The translations under genes were made by a program, and so were the position numbers. DNA of 56,308 nucleotides from Acidobacteriota bacterium (GTDB taxonomy: Bacteria > Acidobacteriota > Terriglobia > Terriglobales > Acidobacteriaceae). The stretch's first letter is position 1. Each line of letters opens with the position of its first letter. This document shows positions 24,272-34,496 of this stretch, one piece after another. Location: the NCBI GenBank assembly GCA_021791875.1, contig JAJYVU010000017.1, positions 1 through 56,308 of the forward strand, given 5' to 3'. A model generated the notes under the pieces. The model saw only the letters and a program-made list of their open reading frames with translations. It was not told the origin of the DNA and searched no databases.

Positions 24272-26590
24272 CTATTTGCGGCTGGCCTTGGCCGTGACCT
24301 GTAATGTGACAGAGGTTGTGTGTGTAACGCCGCCTCCGGTTGCGGTGATGGTAATGGTTTCTGTGCCCGTGGTGGCGTGCTTGTTGGCCTTGATGGTCAT
24401 GGTGGAATTGCCGGAACCGGGCGCGGCGATTGTGCTTGGACTGAACGATATGCTGATGCCCCTGCCCGCTCCAGAGGCCGTCAGGCTGACGCTGGAATTG
24501 AAGCCCCCACTGACGGAGGTGGTAATGGTGTCGGTGGTGGAACCGCCCTGTGCCACCGAAAGCGACGAAGAGGCAGCAACCATTGTGAAGTCACCCGATG
24601 TTGCGGCCTTAACCGTGAGGGAAACAGTGGTGGACTGTGTAAGCCCGCCGCCGGTGCCCGTGATGGTAATCGGGTAGGTCCCCGCAGTGGCTGTAGAGGC
24701 CACCTGGAAGGTGACTGCGGAGGTTCCGGAACCGGGTGCTGCGATGGGGTTGGTCCCAAATATGACTGTGACGCCTGATGGCACGTTCGAGGCGGAAAGA
24801 GCAATGGAATTATTGAAACCACCGGCGACCGCGGTTGTGATGGTGGAGTTGCCACTGCTGCCTTGAGCAACGGACAGTGATGTGGGCGAAGCGGAAATGG
24901 TGAATGACGGAGTCTGCGTGGTGGAACCCGTCAAGGCTGCCAGAAGACCGGAGCTGGGGCTTCCCCATCCGGTGACCAGGTCATAGCCGGGAACCGCCGA
25001 ATAGCTTCCTGAAGATCCACTGGTGATGTCATGGAAGTCAGCCGAATAGCTGGAGGTGACGTTCTGCGCGTAGATGGTTGGGTTGAGGAAGCCTATGGTT
25101 GACTGCCCGTCTGCAACAAGTTGCTGATTGACCAGCGCGATGTAACCGGCCCACATGGGCGCAGCAAAGCTGGTGCCGCCATACAGGTTTGAGGTGCAGG
25201 TGGTCTGGTCCGCGCAGACATAAAAGGTGAAGTTTGCGTTCGCTGATACGTCCGGCCCGTTGCGATAGGTGGTGGAGCCTTTGTTGCTCGCATTGATGAC
25301 GCCGGGAAGCTGCTGCCAGGAAGGTATGGGAATTCCGTCAGGAGAAATGCCGCCACCACTGTCTGCCCAGGCAGTTTCCGACTTCCAGGGACCGCCCGCG
25401 CTCGATGTCGTGAGATCGGTGCCACCCACAGAAACCACGTTGGCATCGTCGGCCGGCCACGCCTCCACGTGTCTTGACCAGGTGGAATTGTCGCCCGAGG
25501 CTGCGAAGAAGTTTTGCCCCTGGGCGGCCATCTTCTCGAAATAGGGATCGAGAGTGGATGGGTCGGCCGGCGTCCATCCCCAGGAGCAGCCGATGGTGGT
25601 AGGCAACGGGTTGTGAGTGGTCATCGCGGCGATGATGGCCGTATCCGTTGAGCCGATGTACATGGTAAGACTGTTGAGAGCTGGGGCCATGCCGAGGGCC
25701 TGTGTCATGTCCAGGGTTTGTTCCGTATCGTCGCACCTATTGGCATAAAGGCATGAGGTGCTGGTTCCGTCGGTGGAAAGCAGAGTAATGGGAACGTTGT
25801 TCGTCTGTTTGACATTCGAGAAATAGGTATTCAGGTCGGCGAGGTCGGTACCGTAGTACTCCAGCAGCCCGAGATTCTGACCGGCGCCATTGAGGCTGCC
25901 TGTTCCGTAATATGCGGCCCGCATGTCACTGCCGAGGAATGAAGCGGATGGCCCGGAACCGGTGGTGGCTTGCGGAGATACCGCGTTCACGCTGATTCCG
26001 TGTGCCTTGGCGTAGACAGCCTTCGACACATACATAGGATGGGGTATCGAGTAGTTGTCCAACCCCGAGACGTGCCAAAGATCAAAGTGCAGGCTGGTTG
26101 TCGGTGTGCGGTCCGGGGAATAGAAATCCCGATGGTGGACCGGATCATGATAGATCCGCATCGTCACATGGAAAGCTGCATTGACAGAAGATACAGGGCC
26201 GCGGATGACCACGTTCATTCCGTCGCGAGAGCCGCCGATGACTGTAAACCCGCTGGCTTTGAGATACGCAACGGTTGCGTCGTACTCGGCTACGCTGGGG
26301 CCATACAGGGCTGTGAACTGTGCGGGTGTCAGATAGTGGTGATACTCAGGGCTTTCAGGGTCGTATAGCTCAGACAGGAACTCCCGTAGACCTTGCTGAT
26401 TGGTGAGCGGCAATACCACGTTCAGGGTCATCATCGTGTTGGTGGACATCAACCTGACGGGCGTAGCTGTGCCATTGCGGACGACATTGCGAACATGATG
26501 CGTCTCAAAATACTGGGCAAAACTGCTTCGCGATCCGACAACAAGAAAGATCGCCGTGACGAGCAGAACGATGTTTCTTTTTCGAAACAT
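24272..26590 (-). CDS. Secreted S53 (pro-kumamolisin/sedolisin) peptidase with two C-terminal Ig-like repeats
   Basis: The protein is 772 residues from the ATG at 26590, which has GGGAGG 6 nt upstream; a longer open frame to 26665 is unlikely. A signal peptide (IVLLVTAIFLVVGSRSSFAQ) precedes a pro-kumamolisin propeptide (~30-185). The catalytic S53 domain has Glu-290 and Asp-294 (EQTLD), the oxyanion Asp-367 (ASGDNST) and the Ser-474 in GGTSFAAP, so the Ser-Glu-Asp set is intact; the Ca site is near DFHDITSG and GYDLVTGWG. Residues ~562-770 are two ~100-residue repeats (SLSVAQGSSGNS / SLSVAQGGSTTD, each with GGFN and IAAPGSG), presumably Ig-like. It is an acid endopeptidase outside the cell. 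It has its own terminator and is flanked by lut genes without functional link. Confidence 0.93.
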   Translation of the reverse strand: MFRKRNIVLLVTAIFLVVGSRSSFAQYFETHHVRNVVRNGTATPVRLMSTNTMMTLNVVLPLTNQQGLREFLSELYDPESPEYHHYLTPAQFTALYGPSVAEYDATVAYLKASGFTVIGGSRDGMNVVIRGPVSSVNAAFHVTMRIYHDPVHHRDFYSPDRTPTTSLHFDLWHVSGLDNYSIPHPMYVSKAVYAKAHGISVNAVSPQATTGSGPSASFLGSDMRAAYYGTGSLNGAGQNLGLLEYYGTDLADLNTYFSNVKQTNNVPITLLSTDGTSTSCLYANRCDDTEQTLDMTQALGMAPALNSLTMYIGSTDTAIIAAMTTHNPLPTTIGCSWGWTPADPSTLDPYFEKMAAQGQNFFAASGDNSTWSRHVEAWPADDANVVSVGGTDLTTSSAGGPWKSETAWADSGGGISPDGIPIPSWQQLPGVINASNKGSTTYRNGPDVSANANFTFYVCADQTTCTSNLYGGTSFAAPMWAGYIALVNQQLVADGQSTIGFLNPTIYAQNVTSSYSADFHDITSGSSGSYSAVPGYDLVTGWGSPSSGLLAALTGSTTQTPSFTISASPTSLSVAQGSSGNSTITTAVAGGFNNSIALSASNVPSGVTVIFGTNPIAAPGSGTSAVTFQVASTATAGTYPITITGTGGGLTQSTTVSLTVKAATSGDFTMVAASSSLSVAQGGSTTDTITTSVSGGFNSSVSLTASGAGRGISISFSPSTIAAPGSGNSTMTIKANKHATTGTETITITATGGGVTHTTSVTLQVTAKASRK

Positions 26591-26974
26591 GGTTGGCCTC
26601 CCATGGAAATCCGAGGTTCCATACGGAACTGTGCCGAGTGTGTGCCCGCGTGAAATCTGCGTCAAGGGAAGAGATCGAGGAATATTTTCCGCTTGGAAAG
26701 CGAAGTTCCTGTTGAGGGGCCAGATGCGTCAACAAGCCTGACTGGATTGCCTGAGCAGGATCTATCGCGGCGGATATCGGGCATGGAAAGAGATAAATAC
26801 CTGATAAATACGCGAAGTTTTCGCCGGCTTTCGTTGCCGACCGTGATTCAAGAGCTGTGGTGCTGGTCCGCGAACGAGCCTGGAATTGGCTGCGGAGAAT
26901 ATCTGCAAGCAGGACAGGGAGCCTCCCCGTAATGATCGAGGAAACATCCCTGATTCTGGCTGCTTGCCAGGCGG
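26591..26974. other. Intergenic region between argG and the S53 gene
   Basis: No coding frame here is convincing. Visible structure is a 9-bp direct repeat GATAAATAC (26792-26800 and 26803-26811), which may be part of an AT-rich promoter region for the S53 gene, and an inverted repeat GTTCC-ATAC-GGAAC (26616-26629) just before the S53 ribosome binding site. Confidence 0.4.
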
Positions 26975-28318
<1,344 letters not shown>

Positions 28319-28602
28319 TTATGGATTTCCCTGTGAGTATTCGGCAACTGCAATGGCTGCTATTCCTTTCATTGTATGGGGCAGCAGGCTGTGTGGCATG
28401 GGGACCTCAGAAAATCGTGCAGGAGGAAGCAAGCACGGCCACAATTGCAGCTGAGCAAGCAGTGGAATGCGTGGCACGATGGCCGAAGTTCCTGTGCGTT
28501 CTTGAAAGGAGATATAGTATGCCTGAACTGGCACACCGTACCCGGATCATGGTACTTATCTGCCGGACCGGAGAATCCAGAAAGGCTATTTCGAGGAAGC
28601 TG

Positions 28603-30891
28603 ATGAAGAATTCTGGCTATTCGATTTCCGGGTGTGTCGTTGTCCTTGCGTTGCTGTGCTGGGCGTGTCCTGCCCTCGGTCAAGCGGTTGTGAGCGGTGG
28701 AAACTCCTTCTATCCCGCGGCTGTATGGTACGGCGGAGGGAAGGCGCGCGCGCCCATGCTCGAACCGATCAACGCTACCAGTGCGGAGCGATGGGGCAAA
28801 GATCTCGATCAGATCAAGGCAGACGGATTTAACACGGTCAAGACCTGGATCGACTGGCAAACTGGAGAACCGCGTCAGGGGCAATACAACTTCGCCAATC
28901 TGAACCTGCTGATGCGCCTTGCCCATCAGCGCGGACTGCGGGTGATCGTTCAGATCTATCTGGATTCTGCGCCGGACTGGGTCGGCAGGCTGCATCCACA
29001 AGGCCGATTTGTTGCGAGCAGCGGCGCTGTCATCACCTCTCAGTCTGCGCCCGGATATTCCCTTGATGATCCTGGCGTGCGGAGAGAGGCAGTCGCCTTT
29101 CTTCAGGCTCTTGCGCGGGATGCCGATCGTTTTCCCGCTCTCTACGGCTGGGATGTCTGGAGCGAACCGCACATCGTCAACTGGGCGGATTTCCCGTTCC
29201 TCAGAAATGCCGAATTTGGATTCAATCCCTACACCCAGGCCCGGTTTCGGGCATGGCTGGAAAAGAAATACGGAACACTGGCCGCTCTGAACACCGCCTG
29301 GTACCGGACCTACACCAGCTGGAGTCAGGTGGAAGCTCCCCGCTTTCCGACGATTCTTTCTTACACCGACTACATCGACTGGCGCATGTTCATCGACGAC
29401 AAGCTTGCCGGCGACCTCGCATTGCGCGTTCGCGCGATCCGCAGCGTGGATAAGACTCACCCTATTGCGAGCCATTCCGACGCGCCCAGTCTCTTCACGT
29501 CCCCCACTGACGGTTATGGTGAGCCGGATGACTTCAAAATGTCGGCGAACGCGGATTTTTACGGCACCTCGATGTATCCGATGCATTCCGAGTCGATCCA
29601 CCCCTGGTCGAACGACGTGCTGGACACCGCCCTGGACTTTTCCCGATCCGCTGGACACAGCTTTGGCAAGGGCTTCTGGATTGGCGAGCTGCAGGCGGGA
29701 CAGGGAGCAACCGGGATGCGCATCGCGGCGCCGGTGACGGCGGCCGACGAAACCTTCTGGATTTGGGAGGCTGTCGCGCATGGCGCGCGTGAGTTTGCGG
29801 TCTACGCCTGGTATCCCATGAGCTCCGGATTCGAATCCAATGGCTATGGCCTGATCAACCTTGACGGGACCATCACCGCTCGTGCCCGTGCAGCTGGCAG
29901 GGCGGCTGCCACTGTTGCCAAACATGCCTCCAGCCTGCTGAATGCAACGCCGGCTCCAGCCCAAATTGCCATTCTCTATAATCGCCTGGCCTATATGGTG
30001 GGAGGTTCTCAGCCGTCGCTCTCCAAACTTGGGCGAGCTCCTGTTGACTCTGCCATCGGATTGCACACGGCCTTTGCCCAGCAGCAGATTCCAGTCGATT
30101 TTGTTTCGACAGAAGAGGTTGCTGCCGGAAAGCTCGACCAGTACAAAATCCTCTTTGTTCCGTATCCCGTGATGCTGTCTCGCAAGGTTGCCGAGGGCAT
30201 TCGCCGTTATGTGCAGGGCGGTGGCGTGGCGGTTGCGGAAGCTCGCCTGGCCTGGAATAACGCCCGAGGGCTTGCCAGTGCGATCATTCCAGGCGCCGGA
30301 CTGGACAAGGTATTCGGAGCCAGAGAGAAAGTGATTCTTCCTGTGAATCGCCCGCAAATCACCATCGATGCCTTCCGGAACCTGCCCGGGCTAACCGCCC
30401 CGATCACTCTATCGGGTGCAGCCTTCGAGGAAGACCTCCAGCCCTATCCAGGAGCGCACGTTCTTGGGCGATTCGCGGACGGCGAACCCGCGATAATCGA
30501 AAACTCATTTGGGCAAGGGAAGGCTATTCTCATCGGATCCTTCGCCGCGCTCGGATACGAGGAACACCCCGGTCCAACCGGGCAGCAATTTCTCCTTTCA
30601 CTCGCGAGACTCGCAGGCGTTTCGCCTGAGGTTTCCGTCTCCGGAACGACAGGCTCCGTTCTGCAGGTGCGCCGGCTCATCGGCAACCGCTATCAGATCG
30701 TCTTTGTCTTCAATGAATCCAGCAAGCCCGTCAGCGCCGCCTTGTCGCTGAAGGTGGATCATCCCGTCAGGAGCGTGGTTCAGTGGTCCGATAACGGTCG
30801 TGTACCCTTCCACATGGACCAGGACAAAGTCATTCTGCACAAAGTCTTCGAGCCGCGAGAGGTCTGGGTCGTCAGCCTCCAGACGCAGTAA
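28603..30891 (+). CDS. Secreted GH42-like beta-galactosidase
   Basis: The protein is 762 residues if started at the ATG at 28603 (GAGGA upstream), giving a classic signal peptide ending ACPALGQ. An in-frame ATG at 28519 has an even better site (AAAGGAG, 7 nt) and would add 28 polar residues; the choice is open. The GH42 barrel is visible: FNTVKTWIDWQTGEPRQGQY, VIVQIYLDSAPDWV, GWDVWSEPH (acid/base Glu), TAWYRTYTSWSQVEAPR and FWIGELQAGQG (nucleophile Glu). A GATase-like trimerisation domain (ILYNRLAYM, YKILFVPYPVMLS) and a C-terminal beta domain follow. It is expected to release galactose from galactans or galacto-oligosaccharides outside the cytoplasm. It is divergent from argG. Confidence 0.88.
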   Translation: MKNSGYSISGCVVVLALLCWACPALGQAVVSGGNSFYPAAVWYGGGKARAPMLEPINATSAERWGKDLDQIKADGFNTVKTWIDWQTGEPRQGQYNFANLNLLMRLAHQRGLRVIVQIYLDSAPDWVGRLHPQGRFVASSGAVITSQSAPGYSLDDPGVRREAVAFLQALARDADRFPALYGWDVWSEPHIVNWADFPFLRNAEFGFNPYTQARFRAWLEKKYGTLAALNTAWYRTYTSWSQVEAPRFPTILSYTDYIDWRMFIDDKLAGDLALRVRAIRSVDKTHPIASHSDAPSLFTSPTDGYGEPDDFKMSANADFYGTSMYPMHSESIHPWSNDVLDTALDFSRSAGHSFGKGFWIGELQAGQGATGMRIAAPVTAADETFWIWEAVAHGAREFAVYAWYPMSSGFESNGYGLINLDGTITARARAAGRAAATVAKHASSLLNATPAPAQIAILYNRLAYMVGGSQPSLSKLGRAPVDSAIGLHTAFAQQQIPVDFVSTEEVAAGKLDQYKILFVPYPVMLSRKVAEGIRRYVQGGGVAVAEARLAWNNARGLASAIIPGAGLDKVFGAREKVILPVNRPQITIDAFRNLPGLTAPITLSGAAFEEDLQPYPGAHVLGRFADGEPAIIENSFGQGKAILIGSFAALGYEEHPGPTGQQFLLSLARLAGVSPEVSVSGTTGSVLQVRRLIGNRYQIVFVFNESSKPVSAALSLKVDHPVRSVVQWSDNGRVPFHMDQDKVILHKVFEPREVWVVSLQTQ

Positions 30892-31228
30892 TGGAAGACA
30901 TTGCGCAGCAAGACCGCAGCCGGTCATGATTGCGTGCGACACGCTCCCCGGGCGAGCCCCCCTGCATCCATCTTTCATTCAGGTGAATCTTTATCGTGGT
31001 GCTGGGAACCTATAATGGAAGACCTGAAATAGAAAGCCTGGTTCGAAGGTACGAACGAAATTCCAGCCAACGGCCGGAACCTGATAAAAGCTCACGCGGA
31101 AATCGTAAGCTTTCGACCGTAGTTGGGATGGAACGTCGCTTTCGCACATGACTGTGGCCGTGTGAGATACGGTTGAGTGCGCCCAGCGTCCAATCTGAAA
31201 GCAACTGAATTTAGGGGAAACTTTATCA
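30892..31228. other. Intergenic region upstream of exported protein gene
   Basis: No gene is supported. A perfect TATAAT (31011-31016) lacks a good -35 partner. An inverted repeat GTTCG-AAGGTA-CGAAC lies at about 31031-31046. A weak GGGG ribosome binding site precedes the ATG at 31229. Confidence 0.35.
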
Positions 31229-32128
31229 ATGAGATTTTTCCAAAGTATCCATCTGTGCGCGTCACAGAGATTCCGGAGTGTCTGTTCCTCGAAAAGCCAA
31301 CTTTCACGAACATCCAAACGGCACGTCATCGCCAAAACAGCACTATGCCTGCTCGGCGTTTTTTTGCTGATGGCGCCGATCGCGGCTTTTGGTCAGACTG
31401 ACGAAATTCAGGTGTACGACGCCGTCATCGCGCCACAAGGCACATTCAATATTATGGTGCACAGTAACTTTACCCCCGAAGGAAGGACGAAGCCCGCTTT
31501 CCCCGGCGCCATCATTGCCAACCATTCGTTCAATGGAACATGGGAATGGGCGTATGGAGTCAAGCCCTGGATGGAGCAGGGCTTGTACATGCCCGTCTAT
31601 ACCCCGTATTCGACGAAGCGCGGCGGGTCGCTGGATGGTTTCAAGATTCGCGAACTGTTTGTGCGGCCGCACGCCCAGCAGCACACAGTTTTCTGGGGTA
31701 CGAATTTCGAATTCAGCTTCAACTACAAGTATTGGGAGGCGCGCACGTTTACGGCCGAGGTGCGACCGATCATCGGCGCGTACGTCGGTAAATGGGAGCT
31801 CATCTACAATCCCGTTGTCGATACGGACTATACAGGAGGGTTGGGAGGCTTGCAGTTCAATCCTGAGTCGCGGATTGTTTACTACATCAACCCCAAATGG
31901 GATGTGGCTGCCGAGGAGTACGACGGGTTTGGCCCTTTCAACAATTTCGTGAGTCTGCACAATCAATTCCACGAAGTGTGGGGTGCGTTCGATCACTATG
32001 GCAAAATCTGGGATGTCGAAGCGGGTGCGGGTTACGGCCTGACCGCCGGATCCGACAAATGGACGTTGAAGCTCATGATTTCGCGAAATATCAACAAGAA
32101 GCCGTGGCGTCCTCACATTCACTTCTAA
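31229..32128 (+). CDS. Exported protein of unknown function, possibly outer-membrane
   Basis: This is a 299-residue protein. A hydrophobic stretch ALCLLGVFLLMAPIAAFGQ after a long basic n-region (~37 residues) looks like a signal peptide. The mature part begins TDEIQVYDAVIAPQGTF and is rich in Tyr, Trp, Phe and Asn with alternating patterns (GTNFEFSFNYKYW, GKWELIYNP, IVYYINPKWDVA), consistent with beta-strands of a small outer-membrane barrel. It ends with Phe (WRPHIHF), which is usual for barrels. Similar uncharacterised proteins occur in acidobacteria and proteobacteria, as far as I recall. No function is known to me. The gene stands alone between the GH42 gene and a long non-coding stretch. 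Confidence 0.75.
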   Translation: MRFFQSIHLCASQRFRSVCSSKSQLSRTSKRHVIAKTALCLLGVFLLMAPIAAFGQTDEIQVYDAVIAPQGTFNIMVHSNFTPEGRTKPAFPGAIIANHSFNGTWEWAYGVKPWMEQGLYMPVYTPYSTKRGGSLDGFKIRELFVRPHAQQHTVFWGTNFEFSFNYKYWEARTFTAEVRPIIGAYVGKWELIYNPVVDTDYTGGLGGLQFNPESRIVYYINPKWDVAAEEYDGFGPFNNFVSLHNQFHEVWGAFDHYGKIWDVEAGAGYGLTAGSDKWTLKLMISRNINKKPWRPHIHF

Positions 32129-32875
32129 CATCCGAGGTGAAAGTCGAGTTTGTGCAAGGTCGCGACGTTAGCGGTGCCGTAAGTGAAGCACCGCGTAGTC
32201 GCGTATCTCTGTGCCCAGGTGACCTTATCCTCAGCAATCACTATCGGTGGGCAACGCGTGTTCGTCGTGTAAGTCTGGCAGATTGAATCCCCGTTACCGC
32301 GCGGGCGGGGGAAGGCACGTCAGCGATTGTCCAATCGCCAGGCAGTTCGCGGAGGATGCAAGCAGGTGAAGATTCCGAAAGACATGGTGTTCTACTCAGA
32401 GCGGCGTTTTGTTGCAGCAGATCTGCTCGACCGTACGGGAAAGATCGCGCCGGCAGGCAAGATGCTGGGGACGAATCACCGGGCGCAATGATGAGGTACG
32501 CCCATCCTGAATAGAAGGGAATCGCGGAGATGGTGAACGTGGACATTCGTTGGATTTGAAGCCCAGTTCAATCCAAGTCGACGTTGACGCTCATATGCCT
32601 CTCAGAGCGTCGACTCAGTCAGCGTGCATCGAGTGTACCGCGAGATACGTAGCTTTCAAAGGCGGAATGAGTAGATGGATAAGCTCGTCTGGCGAAAGGA
32701 GCGGATTGGCAAGCCATCCAGTTGTGGCCGGTCTTTGGTGATACGGCCACACCGAGTATTCCATACGCCGGTAGAACATCAGGAGAAAGGTCATAGCTCA
32801 TCGCATCAGCTTGATGGGGCCAGGGAGTTTTGAACCATGGGGATAGGTAGCTTAACGTGGAGGTTGAAAGTGCTC
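32129..32875. other. 747-bp stretch without a convincing gene
   Basis: Short open frames exist but none resembles a protein I know. The most gene-like is 32366..32491 + (41 codons, GTG start, GGAGG 10 nt upstream, reading KIPKDMVFYSERRFVAADLL). There is no transposase remnant, tRNA or terminator that I can identify. It separates the carbohydrate island from the T6SS accessory genes and could be a decayed junction. Confidence 0.35.
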
Positions 32876-34255
32876 CTATTTCAGAACCTTGTCAAGAATG
32901 TAGTCCGTCGTATCCTCCATTTGATGGCTCAGTGGAGTTTGCGGGATATTGTAGTAATACCAATCTCCTCGTTCTCCCGTTGTTGGATCAGGAGGCCGGT
33001 ATTCAAATTCGCTCTTGTTGTGAGGATCAAAGGCTGATTCCTTTAGCCTTTGTCTCCTGGTTTTTGAGGGGTTTTTTACATACGCGTCGATCTGTTTGTC
33101 GAGTCCCCCACCTTTGCCGATATTTTCATCTCCTGGTCCCAGCCACAAATTATCCTTGTGATTAAAGAAGTCGTCTGCAAGGTCTACGAGGTAGTCGCCA
33201 TCGTCCCGGGCATCCTCGAACTCCTTCTGCGTCCACTTCTTCCACTCTGGAGGAACGAAGCATTGCTTCATCAGGTTGGTCATTTCTGCCTCGTTTCCAT
33301 TGGCAAGGATGGTGTTTACCGCTGCGCGCCAAAGGCTCCACGCAAGTTTGTGGCGACGGTGAACGGTTGGAAATCTAAAGGAAACGCCATTGTTGTCAGA
33401 GAATTGGACGATATACTCTTCGCCGTCGTCATCCGCTTTGTCGAAAACCTCTCTTTTGAGCTGCGAAGTAAAGTCGGGGCGGCCGCCGATCTGATAATTT
33501 CCTGCACTGTCCTTATAGAGCGTAGCCTTCGCCTGTATAACATCGTTGTGACCAACTGATGGAGATGCAGCGTTCGGGTTCCTATTGTCTAGCAGCGATT
33601 GAAACGGGGTGCCCGGCAATGATAGCGGCGCAGCCGGAGGCATCTTCGCCTGCACGCTTGCGGGCGGTGCGGGGCGGTAAACCGGTGGGGGCGCTGGAAT
33701 GCGGGTAAGGGAAGGCAGCGAGGGTATCTTCGCCTGCACGGTTGCGGTTTGTCTGGGGCTATAGACAGACGGAGCAGTGCCCGGATGGAACTGCGCACCA
33801 CGAGAAGCAACTTTTGCCTGGATCGGTGGCGCGGATGGACGGTAAGCCGGTGGGGCCTCTGGAATGCCGGTACGGGAAGGCAGCGAGGATATTTTTGGTT
33901 GGGCTGCGGCTTGTACAGGCCGATAGACTGGCGGGGCGCTGCCCGCGGGAGAAGCAACCTTCGTCTGGATCTGCGGCGCGGATGGGCGGTACACCGGTGG
34001 AGCCGCTGGGTGCAGACGGGGTGACATTTGGGCGGCTCCTGCGCGGGGCAAGGCATTGTTTGGGCGATAGACAGGAGGGGCCGCAGACTGCGGCATGCGT
34101 GGGTGAGCCGGCATGGGCTGCGCAGTCGAGGTCAATGCTGGGTTCGTGTTCGACGCGGCGGGCCGTGGAGCGAGCCCGCGAGCCTGCACTTCATGCGGCA
34201 AGGGAGAACGGGGAACAAGCGGTGCGCATTTCCCTGGAAGAGTATTCGAGGGCAT
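32876..34255 (-). CDS. Proline-rich PPVYRP/QAK-repeat protein with unknown C-terminal domain (candidate secreted effector)
   Basis: The protein is 459 residues from the ATG at 34255 (GGAG 8 nt upstream); an ATG two codons earlier is possible, and the frame is open to 34438. No signal peptide is seen. Residues 59-243 hold six PPVYRP-like motifs (60, 86, 108, 135, 162, 190), alternating with Q-x-K words (IQTK, IQAK, VQAK x2, IQAK). Residues 244-459 form a separate, charged, probably globular domain with HRRHKLAWSLWRAAVNTIL, WLGPGDENIGKGGG and WYYYNIPQ; I do not recognise it. The layout (disordered repeats, then a compact C-terminal domain) is that of a cargo or polymorphic toxin. The VQAK word recurs in two other small proteins of this locus. 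It is divergent from one of them and near the T6SS genes. Confidence 0.75.
   Translation of the reverse strand: MPSNTLPGKCAPLVPRSPLPHEVQARGLAPRPAASNTNPALTSTAQPMPAHPRMPQSAAPPVYRPNNALPRAGAAQMSPRLHPAAPPVYRPSAPQIQTKVASPAGSAPPVYRPVQAAAQPKISSLPSRTGIPEAPPAYRPSAPPIQAKVASRGAQFHPGTAPSVYSPRQTATVQAKIPSLPSLTRIPAPPPVYRPAPPASVQAKMPPAAPLSLPGTPFQSLLDNRNPNAASPSVGHNDVIQAKATLYKDSAGNYQIGGRPDFTSQLKREVFDKADDDGEEYIVQFSDNNGVSFRFPTVHRRHKLAWSLWRAAVNTILANGNEAEMTNLMKQCFVPPEWKKWTQKEFEDARDDGDYLVDLADDFFNHKDNLWLGPGDENIGKGGGLDKQIDAYVKNPSKTRRQRLKESAFDPHNKSEFEYRPPDPTTGERGDWYYYNIPQTPLSHQMEDTTDYILDKVLK
33527..34081 (-). repeat. Six-unit PPVYRP ... QAK protein repeat
   Basis: Codons 59-243 of the gene above encode units of about 22-30 residues, each with PP(V/A)YRP or a variant (PSVYSP in unit 5) and mostly a following Q-(A/T/P)-K. 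The DNA copies are diverged, so this is a constrained or old expansion rather than a fresh duplication. Confidence 0.8.
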
Positions 34256-34496
34256 AGCCATTTCTCCATTGCGCCCAGGTGGGCAGATAGGCGGGGACTG
34301 CACGGCGTTTGTCAGTGTAAGTCGAGAAGGCGCCATTCGCAAGTTACAAAAGTGCACTAAAAGCTGAAATGGGCTCGGCGCGGTGTCTGGCGCAATCGTA
34401 CCTGCGATGGCTGACGTGACATATAGTGATGCGCGCAATGTTGTGGCGTAGCATGAGGGCAGATCGTTTCGCTCCGATCAACCAGAAAGCCAAAGG

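Noticed and set aside
28369-30357. A 662-codon open frame on the minus strand
   Set aside because: Antisense to the GH42 gene, whose catalytic motifs and signal peptide are clear.
31011-31016. Perfect TATAAT as promoter of the exported protein gene
   Set aside because: No acceptable -35 box at 16-18 bp; the distance to the start is over 200 bp. Mentioned only in the intergenic entry.
33527-34081. Possible CRISPR-like array, because of evenly spaced repeats
   Set aside because: The repeats keep the reading frame, are diverged at DNA level, and encode the PPVYRP protein motif.
33742-34257. Plus-strand frames opposite the PPVYRP repeats
   Set aside because: Their repeats (for example RWG, GWT) are the mirror of the YRP codons and do not form a plausible protein.
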